From the NCBI RefSeq assembly GCF_023074055.1, contig NZ_JADPKR010000115.1, positions 246,303 through 310,302 on the forward strand: a DNA stretch of 64,000 bases. Direction: 5' to 3'. The position numbers and the translations under genes were made by a program. Below are positions 52,617-61,800 of the stretch, one piece after another (position 1 is the first letter of the stretch; each line of letters opens with the position of its first letter). The stretch is from Bradyrhizobium sp. 141. GTDB taxonomy: Bacteria; Pseudomonadota; Alphaproteobacteria; Rhizobiales; Xanthobacteraceae. A model generated the notes under the pieces. That model saw only the letters and a list, made by a program, of their open reading frames with translations. It had not been told where the DNA came from and ran no database searches.

Positions 52617-52751
52617 GCGCTGTTGACGGAACGAGGCCCAGCTGAAACCGTTGACGATACGGCCAATTCGGCCAGATTCGCGATGACGCCTCCGCTCCCG
52701 CGCGATATAGATCGAATGACCACTGTCAGAAACGCGCAGGAATCATCGGGC

Positions 52752-53498
52752 ATGGGATTGACTGCGACCAAGACGAGACCGGCAGCGCCGCGCCGCGAGG
52801 TGCCGAAATCCCGCGGCGGCCGGCCGACGAAGTCAGCCGCCATCGAGCGCGACCAGCGGCTGATCGAGGTCGCCACCCGCCTGTTCCTGGACCGCGGCTT
52901 CGACGCGACCTCGCTCGACGCGGTCGCGGAAGCGGCCCGGGTCAGCAAGCCCACCGTCTATTCCCGCTACGGCGACAAGCGCGGCCTGTTTGCCGCCGTG
53001 CTCAGGCGCGAGATCGCGCGCTGGCTTGCTCCACTGTCCGCCGCGGCGGAGACGCAGCTCAGCAGCCTTGCGGACATCCCGGTCGAGCAACGACTGGTCG
53101 AGATCGGACGCGAGATGCTGACATTCACCTGCGGTCCGGATGCCGTCGCCTTCAGCCGCATGATGACGTCGCAGGCCATCAATTTCCCTGACGTTGCCAA
53201 GCTCGGCAAGGAAGAAGGTTGGCTCAAGGCCGTCGCCACTACGGCACGCTTCTTCGACCATCTGGTGGCGCAAGGCGCGATCGACGTCGAGGACACCACC
53301 ATTGTGGCCGAGGTGTTTCTCGACGTGGTCGTCGGCCACACCCACCGCATGGCGACATTCGGAACGGCCCTCGAGATGAAGGCCGCCGAAAAGCGCATGC
53401 GCGCGGCGATCAAGCTGTTCCTGGCCGGCGCGCTGGGACCTGCCAACCGCGCCCAGGACGCCGCCAAGAGCACGCCGCGGCGACGCCCATCCCGCTGA
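52752..53498 (+). CDS. TetR-family transcriptional regulator
   Basis: 248 residues from ATG 52752 (MGLTATKTRPA); in-frame codons continue upstream to 52623. The HTH is canonical: ATRLFLDRGFDATSLDAVAE then ARVSKPTVYSRYGDKRGLF. The C-terminal ligand domain resembles the AefR/TetR_C_33 type. It carries basic, low-complexity ends (NSRG-type start, TPRRRPSR end). The CGATACSG palindromes at 51334 and 53559-53633 are candidate operators. Neighbouring genes suggest control of an envelope lipid function. Confidence 0.9.
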   Translation: MGLTATKTRPAAPRREVPKSRGGRPTKSAAIERDQRLIEVATRLFLDRGFDATSLDAVAEAARVSKPTVYSRYGDKRGLFAAVLRREIARWLAPLSAAAETQLSSLADIPVEQRLVEIGREMLTFTCGPDAVAFSRMMTSQAINFPDVAKLGKEEGWLKAVATTARFFDHLVAQGAIDVEDTTIVAEVFLDVVVGHTHRMATFGTALEMKAAEKRMRAAIKLFLAGALGPANRAQDAAKSTPRRRPSR

Positions 53499-53558
53499 CA
53501 ATTCCGTGAGTTGCGATTTTTCCCCAGCGGGATCCCGGCCCACGCCATTGACCAAAAT

Positions 53559-53633
53559 AAAACGATACGGTATGGTTTAGTTATAAGCGATACGGACCGC
53601 TTTTTTCACCAGCCCCAAAAGAGGCCCGTATCG
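53559..53633. promoter_or_regulatory. Cluster of three CGATACGG sites (candidate TetR operators, site 2)
   Basis: The dyad AAAAC-GATACGGTATG-GTTTA lies at 53559-53579. A second CGATACGG is at 53588-53595, 25 bases later in the same orientation. An inverted CCGTATCG is at 53626-53633. All lie between the tetR stop and the PepSY-like gene. Confidence 0.6.
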
Positions 53634-53750
53634 TTAAGATCGCCGCGGCGGGTACAGCCCGCCACGTCGCTCCGCGGCCGGCCGATGCCCAAGGCCGGCC
53701 GCGAATTCTTTACGATCATCCGGCACACTCGCTGGCCGAGGGTTTCGAGC

Positions 53751-54353
53751 ATGACGACAGCCAAACGATGGACCTCGGGATTGCTTGCGATCACCCTGTC
53801 CGCACTCTTCCTCGCAGCGCCGGCGCGGGCGATCGTGAGCACGGGCACGCCGACCGCCCTTCACAGCGACACAGATGGTGACACTGAGGCGGACCGCCAA
53901 GCGGTCAGCCGCGAGATCGAGCGCTTCCGCGGTTCGTCGATCTCGATCAGCCAGGCCATGGCGATTGCGGAACGCCGCCACGCCGGCGCCACCACGGCGG
54001 ATGTGAGTTTCGACGGAGCCTCCGGTGTACCGGTGTATCGGGTGAAGACCCTGCACAACGACCGGATCTGGCGCCACACCATCAATGCTTCGACCGGCGA
54101 GCTGGTCGGCGGGGAAGCCGCCCTGCCCCTCGCCGAGCTCGACCACGAGGACCGCGACAACCTCGCAGCGCTCGGTGCGATCAGGCATCGCCTCGCTGAT
54201 GCCGTGCGGGTCGCTGAACGCGCGGCCTCGGGCAAGGCGATCAGCGGCGGGCTGGTGCGCGAACGCGGCCGGCTCAATTTTGCGATCGTCGTGATCAGCG
54301 GCGACGACCTCAAGGAGGTCATCCTGGAGCCGCCGGGCGCCAGGACGAAATAG
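53751..54353 (+). CDS. Secreted PepSY-like domain protein
   Basis: 200 residues from ATG 53751. Signal peptide TSGLLAITLSALFLAAPARA. The segment SISISQAMAIAERRHAGATTADVSFDG, followed by PVYRVKTLHNDRIWRHTINASTGEL, is the PepSY pattern. PepSY domains are small periplasmic modules often found with membrane redox or protease-control proteins. It lies behind the cluster of CGATACGG sites and is a candidate target of the TetR regulator. Confidence 0.72.
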   Translation: MTTAKRWTSGLLAITLSALFLAAPARAIVSTGTPTALHSDTDGDTEADRQAVSREIERFRGSSISISQAMAIAERRHAGATTADVSFDGASGVPVYRVKTLHNDRIWRHTINASTGELVGGEAALPLAELDHEDRDNLAALGAIRHRLADAVRVAERAASGKAISGGLVRERGRLNFAIVVISGDDLKEVILEPPGARTK

Positions 54354-54426
54354 TAGCTGCGAAATAGCGACTGCCAGATAGCGGCACAAGGTTCATTCCC
54401 CGGCGTCGACCGGGGGCGAAAGGCCA

Positions 54427-54455
54427 TTGACGACCGCAAGACTCTCCCGCATAAG
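54427..54455 (+). promoter_or_regulatory. Sigma-70-type promoter of the asd leader
   Basis: TTGACG and CATAAG are separated by exactly 17 bases. The predicted start of transcription falls at about 54461-54463, one to three bases before the leader ATG at 54464, so the leader mRNA would be essentially leaderless. Confidence 0.6.
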
Positions 54456-54463
54456 TCGCCGCC

Positions 54464-54535
54464 ATGTTCACGACCACCAAACGCACGACCAAAACCACCA
54501 CGGCCTCAGGGGCCCGGGGAGGCGTGCGCGCGTAG
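54464..54535 (+). CDS. Threonine-rich leader peptide of asd
   Basis: 23 codons, 8 of them Thr (ACC or ACG) in the first 13, arranged MFTTTKRTTKTTTA, followed by a Gly/Arg-rich end. No Shine-Dalgarno is seen, but the predicted transcription start is next to the ATG, as for the leaderless trp leader of Sinorhizobium meliloti. The run of Thr codons before a rho-independent terminator and an aspartate-family gene is the textbook form of transcription attenuation. Low charged tRNA-Thr would stall the ribosome in the Thr run and favour read-through. Confidence 0.75.
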   Translation: MFTTTKRTTKTTTASGARGGVRA

Positions 54536-54565
54536 TCGTCGACTAGAACGCAATCCACTCTACCG

Positions 54566-54597
54566 AAGCCCCGCCAGCGATGGTCCGGGGCTTTTTT
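54566..54597 (+). terminator. Attenuator terminator before asd
   Basis: GCCCCG (54568-54573) pairs with CGGGGC (54586-54591) and is followed by six T. It lies 31 bases after the leader stop and 34 bases before the asd GTG. The CGGGG in the second half of the leader can pair with the CCCCG arm, giving a plausible antiterminator. Confidence 0.8.
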
Positions 54598-54630
54598 GTT
54601 GCCCAAATTTTCAATTCAATGGAGGACAAA

Positions 54631-55656
<1,026 letters not shown>

Positions 55657-55663
55657 AAGGTCT

Positions 55664-55758
55664 CGTAGGGTGGGCAAAGCGAAGCGTGCCCACCAATCGA
55701 TCTCAACTATGGAGATAGATGGTGGGCACGGCGCTATGCGCCTTTGCCCACCCTACGG
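55664..55758. repeat. Intergenic palindromic repeat, GTAGGGTGGGCAAAG family (copy 3 of 3)
   Basis: CGTAGGGTGGGCAAAG on the left and CTTTGCCCACCCTACGG mirrored on the right, with inner GTGCCCACC / GGTGGGCAC arms. Its right end overlaps the queA stop codon (55753-55755). Confidence 0.88.
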
Positions 55759-56826
55759 CTCTGCCCTGAACAACAGGCACGCATCGCCGTACGAATAGAA
55801 CCGGTAACCTTCCGCGATCGCGTGCGCATAGGCGTGCTTCATCGCTTCCAGCCCGGAGAACGCCGACACCAGCATGAACAGCGTCGACTTCGGCAAGTGG
55901 AAGTTCGTCATCAGGACATCGACTGCGCGGAAGCGATAGCCGGGGGTGATGAAGATCGCCGTCTCCGCCGCGAAGGGCTGGATCGTGCCATCTTCGCTCG
56001 CTGCGCTCTCAAGCAATCGGAGTGACGTCGTGCCGACGGCGATGATGCGGCCGCCGTTCTTCCGCGTGCTGTTGAGGCGCTCCGCCGTCTCGGCCGAGAT
56101 CGTGCCCCACTCGGCATGCATCTTGTGGCCTTCGGTGTCGTCCACCTTCACCGGCAGGAACGTCCCTGCCCCGACGTGCAGCGTGATGCGGTTGACCCCG
56201 ACGCCGCGCTCGCGCAGCGCCCGCTCCAGCTCCGGGGTGAAATGCAGCCCTGCGGTCGGCGCTGCAACCGCGCCTTCATTCGCGGCGAACATGGTCTGGT
56301 AGTCGGCGAGGTCCTGTTCATCGGGCGTGCGCTTGGAGGCGATATAGGGCGGCAGCGGCGGGCTGCCGAGATCGGCGATGGCCTGATCCAGCGCCGGGCC
56401 GTGGAACGAGAACGACAGCGTGACCTCGCCCTCGGTACCCTTGGCTTCGACCTCGGCGTCGAGATGGCCGAGCAGGCAGACCTTGCCTTCATTGCCGAAG
56501 CGGATGCGGTCGCCGGCGACAAGCTTCTTCGCGGGCTTGACCAGCGCCTGCCAGCGCGAGCCGTCGAGACGCTTGATCAGTGTCGCCTCGATCCTGGGCT
56601 CGGTCTCGCGGCCTATGCGGCGGCCCCTAAGCTGCGCCGCGATCACCTTGGTGTCGTTGACGACGAGCTGGTCGCCCGCCTTCAGCCATTGCGGCAGGTC
56701 GGCGATGGTCTGGTCGCGCAGCGCACCGTTCTCCACGACCAGCATCCTCGCGGAGTCACGCGGGCTCGCCGGGCGCAGTGCAATGCGCTCGGCGGGCAGG
56801 TCGAAATCGAACAGATCGGTGCGCAC
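55753..56826 (-). CDS. queA: S-adenosylmethionine:tRNA ribosyltransferase-isomerase
   Basis: 357 residues from GTG 56824-56826 (MRTDLFDFDLP). QueA converts preQ1-tRNA to epoxyqueuosine-tRNA. The start DFDLPxxxIALRPxxPRDxARML, the central AAPTAGLHFTPEL, and the C-terminal FITPGYRFRAVDVLMTNFHLPKSTLFMLV are all intact. It partners with tgt at 50068-51213. The last codon and stop come from the palindromic repeat. Confidence 0.95.
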   Translation of the reverse strand: MRTDLFDFDLPAERIALRPASPRDSARMLVVENGALRDQTIADLPQWLKAGDQLVVNDTKVIAAQLRGRRIGRETEPRIEATLIKRLDGSRWQALVKPAKKLVAGDRIRFGNEGKVCLLGHLDAEVEAKGTEGEVTLSFSFHGPALDQAIADLGSPPLPPYIASKRTPDEQDLADYQTMFAANEGAVAAPTAGLHFTPELERALRERGVGVNRITLHVGAGTFLPVKVDDTEGHKMHAEWGTISAETAERLNSTRKNGGRIIAVGTTSLRLLESAASEDGTIQPFAAETAIFITPGYRFRAVDVLMTNFHLPKSTLFMLVSAFSGLEAMKHAYAHAIAEGYRFYSYGDACLLFRAEP

Positions 56827-56877
56827 GTTTGATACCTAGGCGCGCCCCCGCCGAAGCGGGGGCACGACGGGCAGGTG

Positions 56878-57342
56878 TTACTCAGCGTCAGCGGCCATCC
56901 GCGCCTTGACGATCTTGTCGGGGTTCTGCACGGGCTCGCCGCGCTTGATCTTGTCGACGTTCTCCATGCCCTCGGTGACCTTGCCCCACACCGTGTACTG
57001 GTTGTCGAGGAAGCGGGCGTCGTCGAAGCAGATGAAGAACTGGCTGTCGCCGGAATCGGGGTTGGCGGCGCGCGCCATCGAGGTGGTGCCGCGCACATGC
57101 GGCTCCTTGTTGAACTCGGCTTTCAGCTTCTTGCCGGAGCCGCCGGTGCCGGTGCCCTGCGGGCAGCCGGTCTGCGCCATGAAGCCGTCGATCACGCGGT
57201 GGAACACGATGCCGTCATAGAAGCCCTCGCGCACGAGCTCCTTGATGCGCGCGACGTGGCCGGGCGCGAGGTCGGGGCGCATCTCGATGGTGACGGGGCC
57301 CTGCGTGGTCTCGAGGACCAGGGTGTTTTCGGTGACGCTCAT
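56878..57342 (-). CDS. Cytoplasmic cyclophilin (peptidyl-prolyl isomerase, PpiB type)
   Basis: 154 residues without a signal peptide. The active-site Arg and surroundings are present (IVFHRVIDGFMAQTG), then MARAANPDSGDSQFFICFDDA. It speeds proline cis/trans isomerisation in the cytoplasm. The start overlaps the stop of the next upstream gene by 4 bases (57339-57342), so it is part of the leftward run from coaD. Confidence 0.93.
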   Translation of the reverse strand: MSVTENTLVLETTQGPVTIEMRPDLAPGHVARIKELVREGFYDGIVFHRVIDGFMAQTGCPQGTGTGGSGKKLKAEFNKEPHVRGTTSMARAANPDSGDSQFFICFDDARFLDNQYTVWGKVTEGMENVDKIKRGEPVQNPDKIVKARMAADAE

Positions 57343-57764
57343 GCTCGTCTCTCTTGCGTTGGGGGTGAAGTCTTGTCAGGTGAAGTTTTACGGCTGCGGA
57401 ACTGGATCGCGAATGGTCGCCCCGCGGCGGCGCCGGCCATTGCATCGGTAAATGGCACCGGCGTGCAGCGTTGCAACGCCTCCATCACCGCGATCCGGTA
57501 TTGCAGCCGGTCATTGTCGGAGGCCTCCGCGGATTCATAGGTAATCCTCGGATGGCCCAGAATGTTTCCGGCCCGGTTAAAGCTCACGACCACCGTGATG
57601 TCGAGGGGGCGCGCCTTGGCCGGCGACGGCGGCCTCCAGCAGGTACGCAGGTGCCGGAAGATGTCCTGGATGGTGTTGACCTGCCCATCCTGAGAGGCAG
57701 CGCCCGAGGTGCCGAACAGCAGCACCGCGGCAACCAGCAGGAGCTTGTCACCACAGCGCGCCAT
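57339..57764 (-). CDS. Secreted TonB-C-like domain protein
   Basis: 141 residues. After a signal sequence (DKLLLVAAVLLFGTSGAAS) comes a domain with CWRPPSPAKARPLDITVVVSF then GNILGHPRI and VMEALQRCTPVPF, the order of a TonB/TolA C-terminal fold with one Cys pair. It probably binds a periplasmic or outer-membrane partner. It sits between two cyclophilin genes, overlapping the downstream one by 4 bases. Confidence 0.65.
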   Translation of the reverse strand: MARCGDKLLLVAAVLLFGTSGAASQDGQVNTIQDIFRHLRTCWRPPSPAKARPLDITVVVSFNRAGNILGHPRITYESAEASDNDRLQYRIAVMEALQRCTPVPFTDAMAGAAAGRPFAIQFRSRKTSPDKTSPPTQERRA

Positions 57765-57772
57765 CGCCGCTC

Positions 57773-58335
57773 CTATTTAATGTCGGAGGCGACCTGCACC
57801 TTCACCATCTTGTCGGGATCGGTCACGGCGCCGCCGGCGGAGCCGGGAGGTGCCTTCTTCAGCTTGTCGACGACGTCCATGCCCTGCACGACCTCGCCGA
57901 TCACGGTGTACTGGTTATCGAGGCTGCCTCCGTCGGCGAACATGATGAAGAACTGCGAGTTGGCGCTGTCCACGCTGTCGCCGCGCCGGGCCATGCCGAC
58001 GATGCCGCGCGCAAAATGCACCTTGGAGAATTCCTGCTTCAGGTTTGGATATTTCGAGCCACCGGTGCCGTTGAACTTCTCGCCATCGCCGGTCTGCGCC
58101 ATGAAGCCGTCCATGACGCGATGGAACGGCACGTTGTTGTAATAGCCCTCGCGCGCGAGCTGCTTGTCCGCTCGGCATGCTGGGGCGCGATATCGGTGCG
58201 AAGCTTGATGATGATACGGCCCTTGGTGCTGTCGATGACGATGGCGTTAGCCTTGTCGAGGTTGGCCGGCAATTGCTGCGCCACCGCCGGCACCGCGAAC
58301 AGAAGCGCGGCAAGAACTGCGAGAATTCGGATCAT
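57773..58335 (-). pseudogene. Frameshifted periplasmic cyclophilin
   Basis: The N-terminal part (58335 down to about 58170) has a signal peptide (LAVLAALLFAVPAVAQ) and the start of a cyclophilin (DSTKGRIIIKLRTDIAPQHAER). The rest continues in another frame: PFHRVMDGFMAQTGDGEKFNG then RRGDSVDSANSQFFIMF, ending at 57773. Inserting one base between 58166 and 58167 (so that GCTTGTCCGC becomes GCTTGATCCGC) restores ERIKQLAREGYYNNVPF. The rest looks healthy, so this is either a very recent mutation or a base missing from this sequence. Confidence 0.85.
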
Positions 58336-58371
58336 GACAACTCCGGATCAGAGAGAAGAGGAAGTGCGCCG

Positions 58372-58869
58372 CTATGCGGCGAATTTTGCCTTGAGCTGTG
58401 CCGCAACCTGCGGCGGGACGAAGGCCGAGACATCCCCGCCCATGCCGGCGATCTGGCGGACCAAAGTGGCGGTGATCGGGCGAACCATGGGAGAGGCCGG
58501 CAGAAAGACCGTATGCACCTCGGGCGCCATCGCCTCGTTCATGCCCGCGAGCTGCATCTCGTAATCGAGGTCGCTGCCGTCGCGCAGGCCCCGAATCATG
58601 ATGGTCGCACCGTGCTTGCGGGCCGCGGTCACGGACAGGTCGTCGAACGTCACCGCTTCGAGGACGCAACCGGCCTGCGCCGCCACCGGCCCGCAGACGT
58701 CATGGAGCATCTTCAACCGGTCCTCGGTCGAGAACAGCGGCTTCTTGCCGGGGTGGACCCCGACCGCGACCACGAGCCGGTCGCACAGCGACACGCTGTG
58801 CCGGACCACGTCCAGATGGCCGTTGGTGATGGGGTCGAAGGAACCGGGATAGAAGGCGATACGCGGCAT
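58372..58869 (-). CDS. coaD: Phosphopantetheine adenylyltransferase
   Basis: 165 residues, the usual length. FYPGSFDPITNGHLDVVRHS at the N-terminus contains the T/HxGH nucleotidyltransferase motif, followed by GVHPGKKPLFS, and later TIMIRGLRDGSDLDYEMQLAG. It performs the penultimate step of coenzyme A synthesis. It is the first gene of the leftward group ending at queA. Confidence 0.95.
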   Translation of the reverse strand: MPRIAFYPGSFDPITNGHLDVVRHSVSLCDRLVVAVGVHPGKKPLFSTEDRLKMLHDVCGPVAAQAGCVLEAVTFDDLSVTAARKHGATIMIRGLRDGSDLDYEMQLAGMNEAMAPEVHTVFLPASPMVRPITATLVRQIAGMGGDVSAFVPPQVAAQLKAKFAA

Positions 58870-58966
58870 GGCTCCCTCCTACCGCGCCCGGCCCGGCCCG
58901 GCAAGCCGGACCGGTTCCCTGGCCGATTCAGGTGAAATCTCCGCCGGCCGTGTCGGCAAGGGCCGG

Positions 58967-58999
58967 TTTGTTTCGTCCTCGGGGCAGCCACGAAACAAA
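58967..58999. promoter_or_regulatory. Inverted repeat TTTGTTTCG-N15-CGAAACAAA
   Basis: A perfect 9-bp arm pair lies about 130 bases before the small secreted gene at 59129, in the gap after coaD. A further ACGAAAC follows at 59011. Candidate operator, target unknown. Confidence 0.4.
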
Positions 59000-59128
59000 A
59001 CGGAGCGCGAACGAAACCATTTCCGGCGTCCGCGAAGACGTCTGGAAACTGGCCATGGTTACTAATCCGGCCAACGAAATGACGGGCCGCACACTGGGCG
59101 TAGGCGGCCGCATCACAGGGGACTGTCA

Positions 59129-59386
59129 ATGATCAAGGCTCTTTCAGCGATCGCACTCTCGGCGTCTGTTGCCGCAGCCCTCACCCTCCTGCCCGGCTTT
59201 GCCCCGACCGTCGAAGCCAGCGTGCCGCAGCCGCTGGCCAAGAGCGACCGGCTCGATATCCGCGCCATCGGCAAAGACTGCTCGCAGCAGGCCTGGCCGA
59301 ATTTCGAGGCGTCGTGCCTGCGCAAGGCTGGCACCAAGGCGAATGTCCGCGAGGCGCGTCTCGTGACCGCCAACCGCATGCCGTAG
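59129..59386 (+). CDS. Small secreted protein with a Cys pair
   Basis: 85 residues. Signal peptide IKALSAIALSASVAAALTLL, cleaved near VEAS. The mature chain contains DIRAIGKDCSQQAWPNFEAS then CLRKAGTKANVRE, with two Cys about 17 apart, as in several small rhizobial periplasmic proteins. Function unknown. Confidence 0.7.
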   Translation: MIKALSAIALSASVAAALTLLPGFAPTVEASVPQPLAKSDRLDIRAIGKDCSQQAWPNFEASCLRKAGTKANVREARLVTANRMP

Positions 59387-59509
59387 TCGGGTCTGTCAGC
59401 TTCGCGTCATATAATCCCGATGGAGTTTTGCGACGTCTCATCGCAGACTGGGTGATGTTTGCGCCCGGCGGAATGGCCCGTCGGGCGCGATCCCATTGGG
59501 GGGCCGCCC

Positions 59510-61417
59510 TTGTCCAGTACGCCCGCAGTCGCTTCCGGCCACCATCCTGATCCGCTGCCGCTTGCCATGACCATGGGCGCCCTCGGTGTCGTCTACGGCG
59601 ATATCGGCACCAGCCCCCTCTACGCCCTGAAGGAAGCCGCCAAGGCGGCCGCCCGCGGCGCAACCCTGACCCCCGAAGCCGTCCTCGGCGTTGCCTCGCT
59701 GATCCTCTGGGCCCTGCTGCTGATCATCTCGCTGAAATATGCGCTGTTGATCCTGCGCGCGGACAATCGCGGCGAAGGCGGCATCGTCGCGCTGCTCGCC
59801 CTGCTCCACGCCCGCCATTCCCAGCCAGGCACATGGCGCGCCCATCTCCTGGTGGTCGGCCTCGTCGGCGCCGCTCTTCTCTATGGCGATGGCGCGATCA
59901 CGCCGGCAATCTCCGTGCTCAGCGCCATCGAGGGCCTCAAGGTCGATGCTCCCTCGCTCGCGCCCGTCGTGGTGCCGGTAACCGTCGTCATCCTGATCGG
60001 CCTGTTCATGATGCAGAAGCAGGGCACCGGCTTCATCGGCCGCATCTTCGGACCGGTGATGCTGGCCTGGTTCGTCGTGCTCGCCGCGCTCGGCATCCAC
60101 GGCATCGTCAAGGCGCCGGCGGTGTTGGCGGCGCTCAGCCCGCTCTATGCCTTCGAATTCCTGATCCACCAGGATTTTCACATCTCGTTCGGAATTCTCG
60201 GCGCGGCCTTTCTCGCGGTGACCGGCGGCGAGGCCATGTATGCCGACATGGGGCATTTCGGTCGCTTCCCGATCCGCCTCGCCTGGTTCGCAATCTGCCT
60301 GCCCGCGCTGGTGCTGAACTATTTCGGCCAGGCCGCGCTGCTGATCACCGATCCCGCCATGATCGAGAATCCGTTCTTCCAGCTCTGCCCCGACGCCCTG
60401 CACTATCCGCTCGTCGCGTTCTCGGCGGTCGCCACCGTGATCGCTTCGCAGGCGATCATCTCCGGCGTGTTCTCTCTGACCCAGCAGTCGATCCAGCTCG
60501 GCTTCCTGCCGCGCATGCAGATCCGCCACACGAGCAATGCAATCGGGCAGATCTACGTGCCCCTGGTGAACTGGCTGCTCGCCGCCGCCACGCTGGGGGC
60601 GGTCCTGAGTTTCGGCACGTCGGACGCGCTTGCCGGCGCCTATGGCATCGCGGTGTCGCTGCTGATGGCGATCACGACGCTGCTCGCCGCGCTGGTCGCG
60701 ATCCAGTGGGGCTATTCGCCCTGGCTGGTGGTGGCCGTGAATGGGGCCTTCTTCGTCATCGACGTGATCTTCTTCTCGGCCAATTCGGTCAAGCTGTTCG
60801 AGGGCGGCTGGTTTCCGCTGCTGCTCGCCGGCCTCGTCGCCTTCCTGATGCTGACCTGGCGATCCGGCGTCAAGCTGGTCGAGGTCGCGCGCGCCAAGCT
60901 GCGCCAGCCGGAGGAGGACCTGATCGAGACCGCGGTCAACAAGTGCCACGCAAGGCTGCCCGGGACCGCCGTATTCCTGGCATCCGCACCGCGCGGCGTG
61001 CCGCTCGCGCTCACCCAGTTCGTCAAGCATAACCGGGTGCTGCACGAACGCGTGCTGCTGGTCACCGTGCTGATCGAGGAATCCCCGCACATCGCCGACG
61101 AGGAACGCGCCGAGGTGATCGAGATCATTCCCGGCATCACCCGCGTGATCCTGCATTACGGCTTCATGCAGAACCCGACGATCTATGAGGGACTGAAGCT
61201 CGTCTGTCGCCAGAGCAAGTTGCCCGGCGTCGATCTCTCCGACATCACCTATTACGTCGGCCGCGAGACCATCATCCCCAGCGAGAACATTCCGGGCATG
61301 TGGGTCTGGCGCGAAGGCGTGTTCGCCTTCCTCCAGCGCAACGCCGAACGCTCGGCCGCGTTCTTCGGCGTGCCGACCAGGCAGGTGGTGGAGTTTGGCA
61401 CGGAGTTGGAGATCTAG
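59510..61417 (+). CDS. kup: Kup-type K+ uptake permease
   Basis: 635 residues from TTG 59510 (LSSTPAVASG); TTG 59459 is also in frame, and no ATG lies before the conserved start. The family opening ALGVVYGDIGTSPLYALKEA is intact, then DNRGEGGIVALLALLHA, about twelve membrane segments, GGEAMYADMGHFG, and a C-terminal cytosolic part. It imports K+ with H+. The TAG stop lies exactly at the left inverted-repeat end of the segment 61415-63792. Confidence 0.93.
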   Translation: MSSTPAVASGHHPDPLPLAMTMGALGVVYGDIGTSPLYALKEAAKAAARGATLTPEAVLGVASLILWALLLIISLKYALLILRADNRGEGGIVALLALLHARHSQPGTWRAHLLVVGLVGAALLYGDGAITPAISVLSAIEGLKVDAPSLAPVVVPVTVVILIGLFMMQKQGTGFIGRIFGPVMLAWFVVLAALGIHGIVKAPAVLAALSPLYAFEFLIHQDFHISFGILGAAFLAVTGGEAMYADMGHFGRFPIRLAWFAICLPALVLNYFGQAALLITDPAMIENPFFQLCPDALHYPLVAFSAVATVIASQAIISGVFSLTQQSIQLGFLPRMQIRHTSNAIGQIYVPLVNWLLAAATLGAVLSFGTSDALAGAYGIAVSLLMAITTLLAALVAIQWGYSPWLVVAVNGAFFVIDVIFFSANSVKLFEGGWFPLLLAGLVAFLMLTWRSGVKLVEVARAKLRQPEEDLIETAVNKCHARLPGTAVFLASAPRGVPLALTQFVKHNRVLHERVLLVTVLIEESPHIADEERAEVIEIIPGITRVILHYGFMQNPTIYEGLKLVCRQSKLPGVDLSDITYYVGRETIIPSENIPGMWVWREGVFAFLQRNAERSAAFFGVPTRQVVEFGTELEI

Positions 61418-61800
61418 GGCGTGTACTCATAAATCACGAGGGTGCTCCAGATGTCTGCTCATCCCTCAACAGCGGCACAAACAGCAGACATCGTTGAAGG
61501 TCGCCGATGGGCCAGAAGCGGAAAAGCTGCCGCTACGTTCGCGGCGTCGGCTGTCCTTGCGTCGGCCGATCCTACCGCAGCCATGCGGTCCCATGCCTCG
61601 AAGGCGTCCGCATAGCGCTGCCGCATCGCTCCTCAGCGCGAGACAATCACTGAACTTATCGAACACGAGATCTGTGTTTGCGAGACGCCGCCCACCAAGA
61701 CCACCAACATCCACTTCATAGCTGCTGCCCACGTTCGCACCCAGCTCACGGGGAACTGCGAGGCGACAGCTATGCGACCCACCGAGGTGATCGGACGGAT

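Noticed and set aside
59438..61156. 572-codon leftward frame inside kup
   Set aside because: Antisense of a transporter gene with intact family motifs; repeated Gln/His/Arg composition marks it as non-coding.
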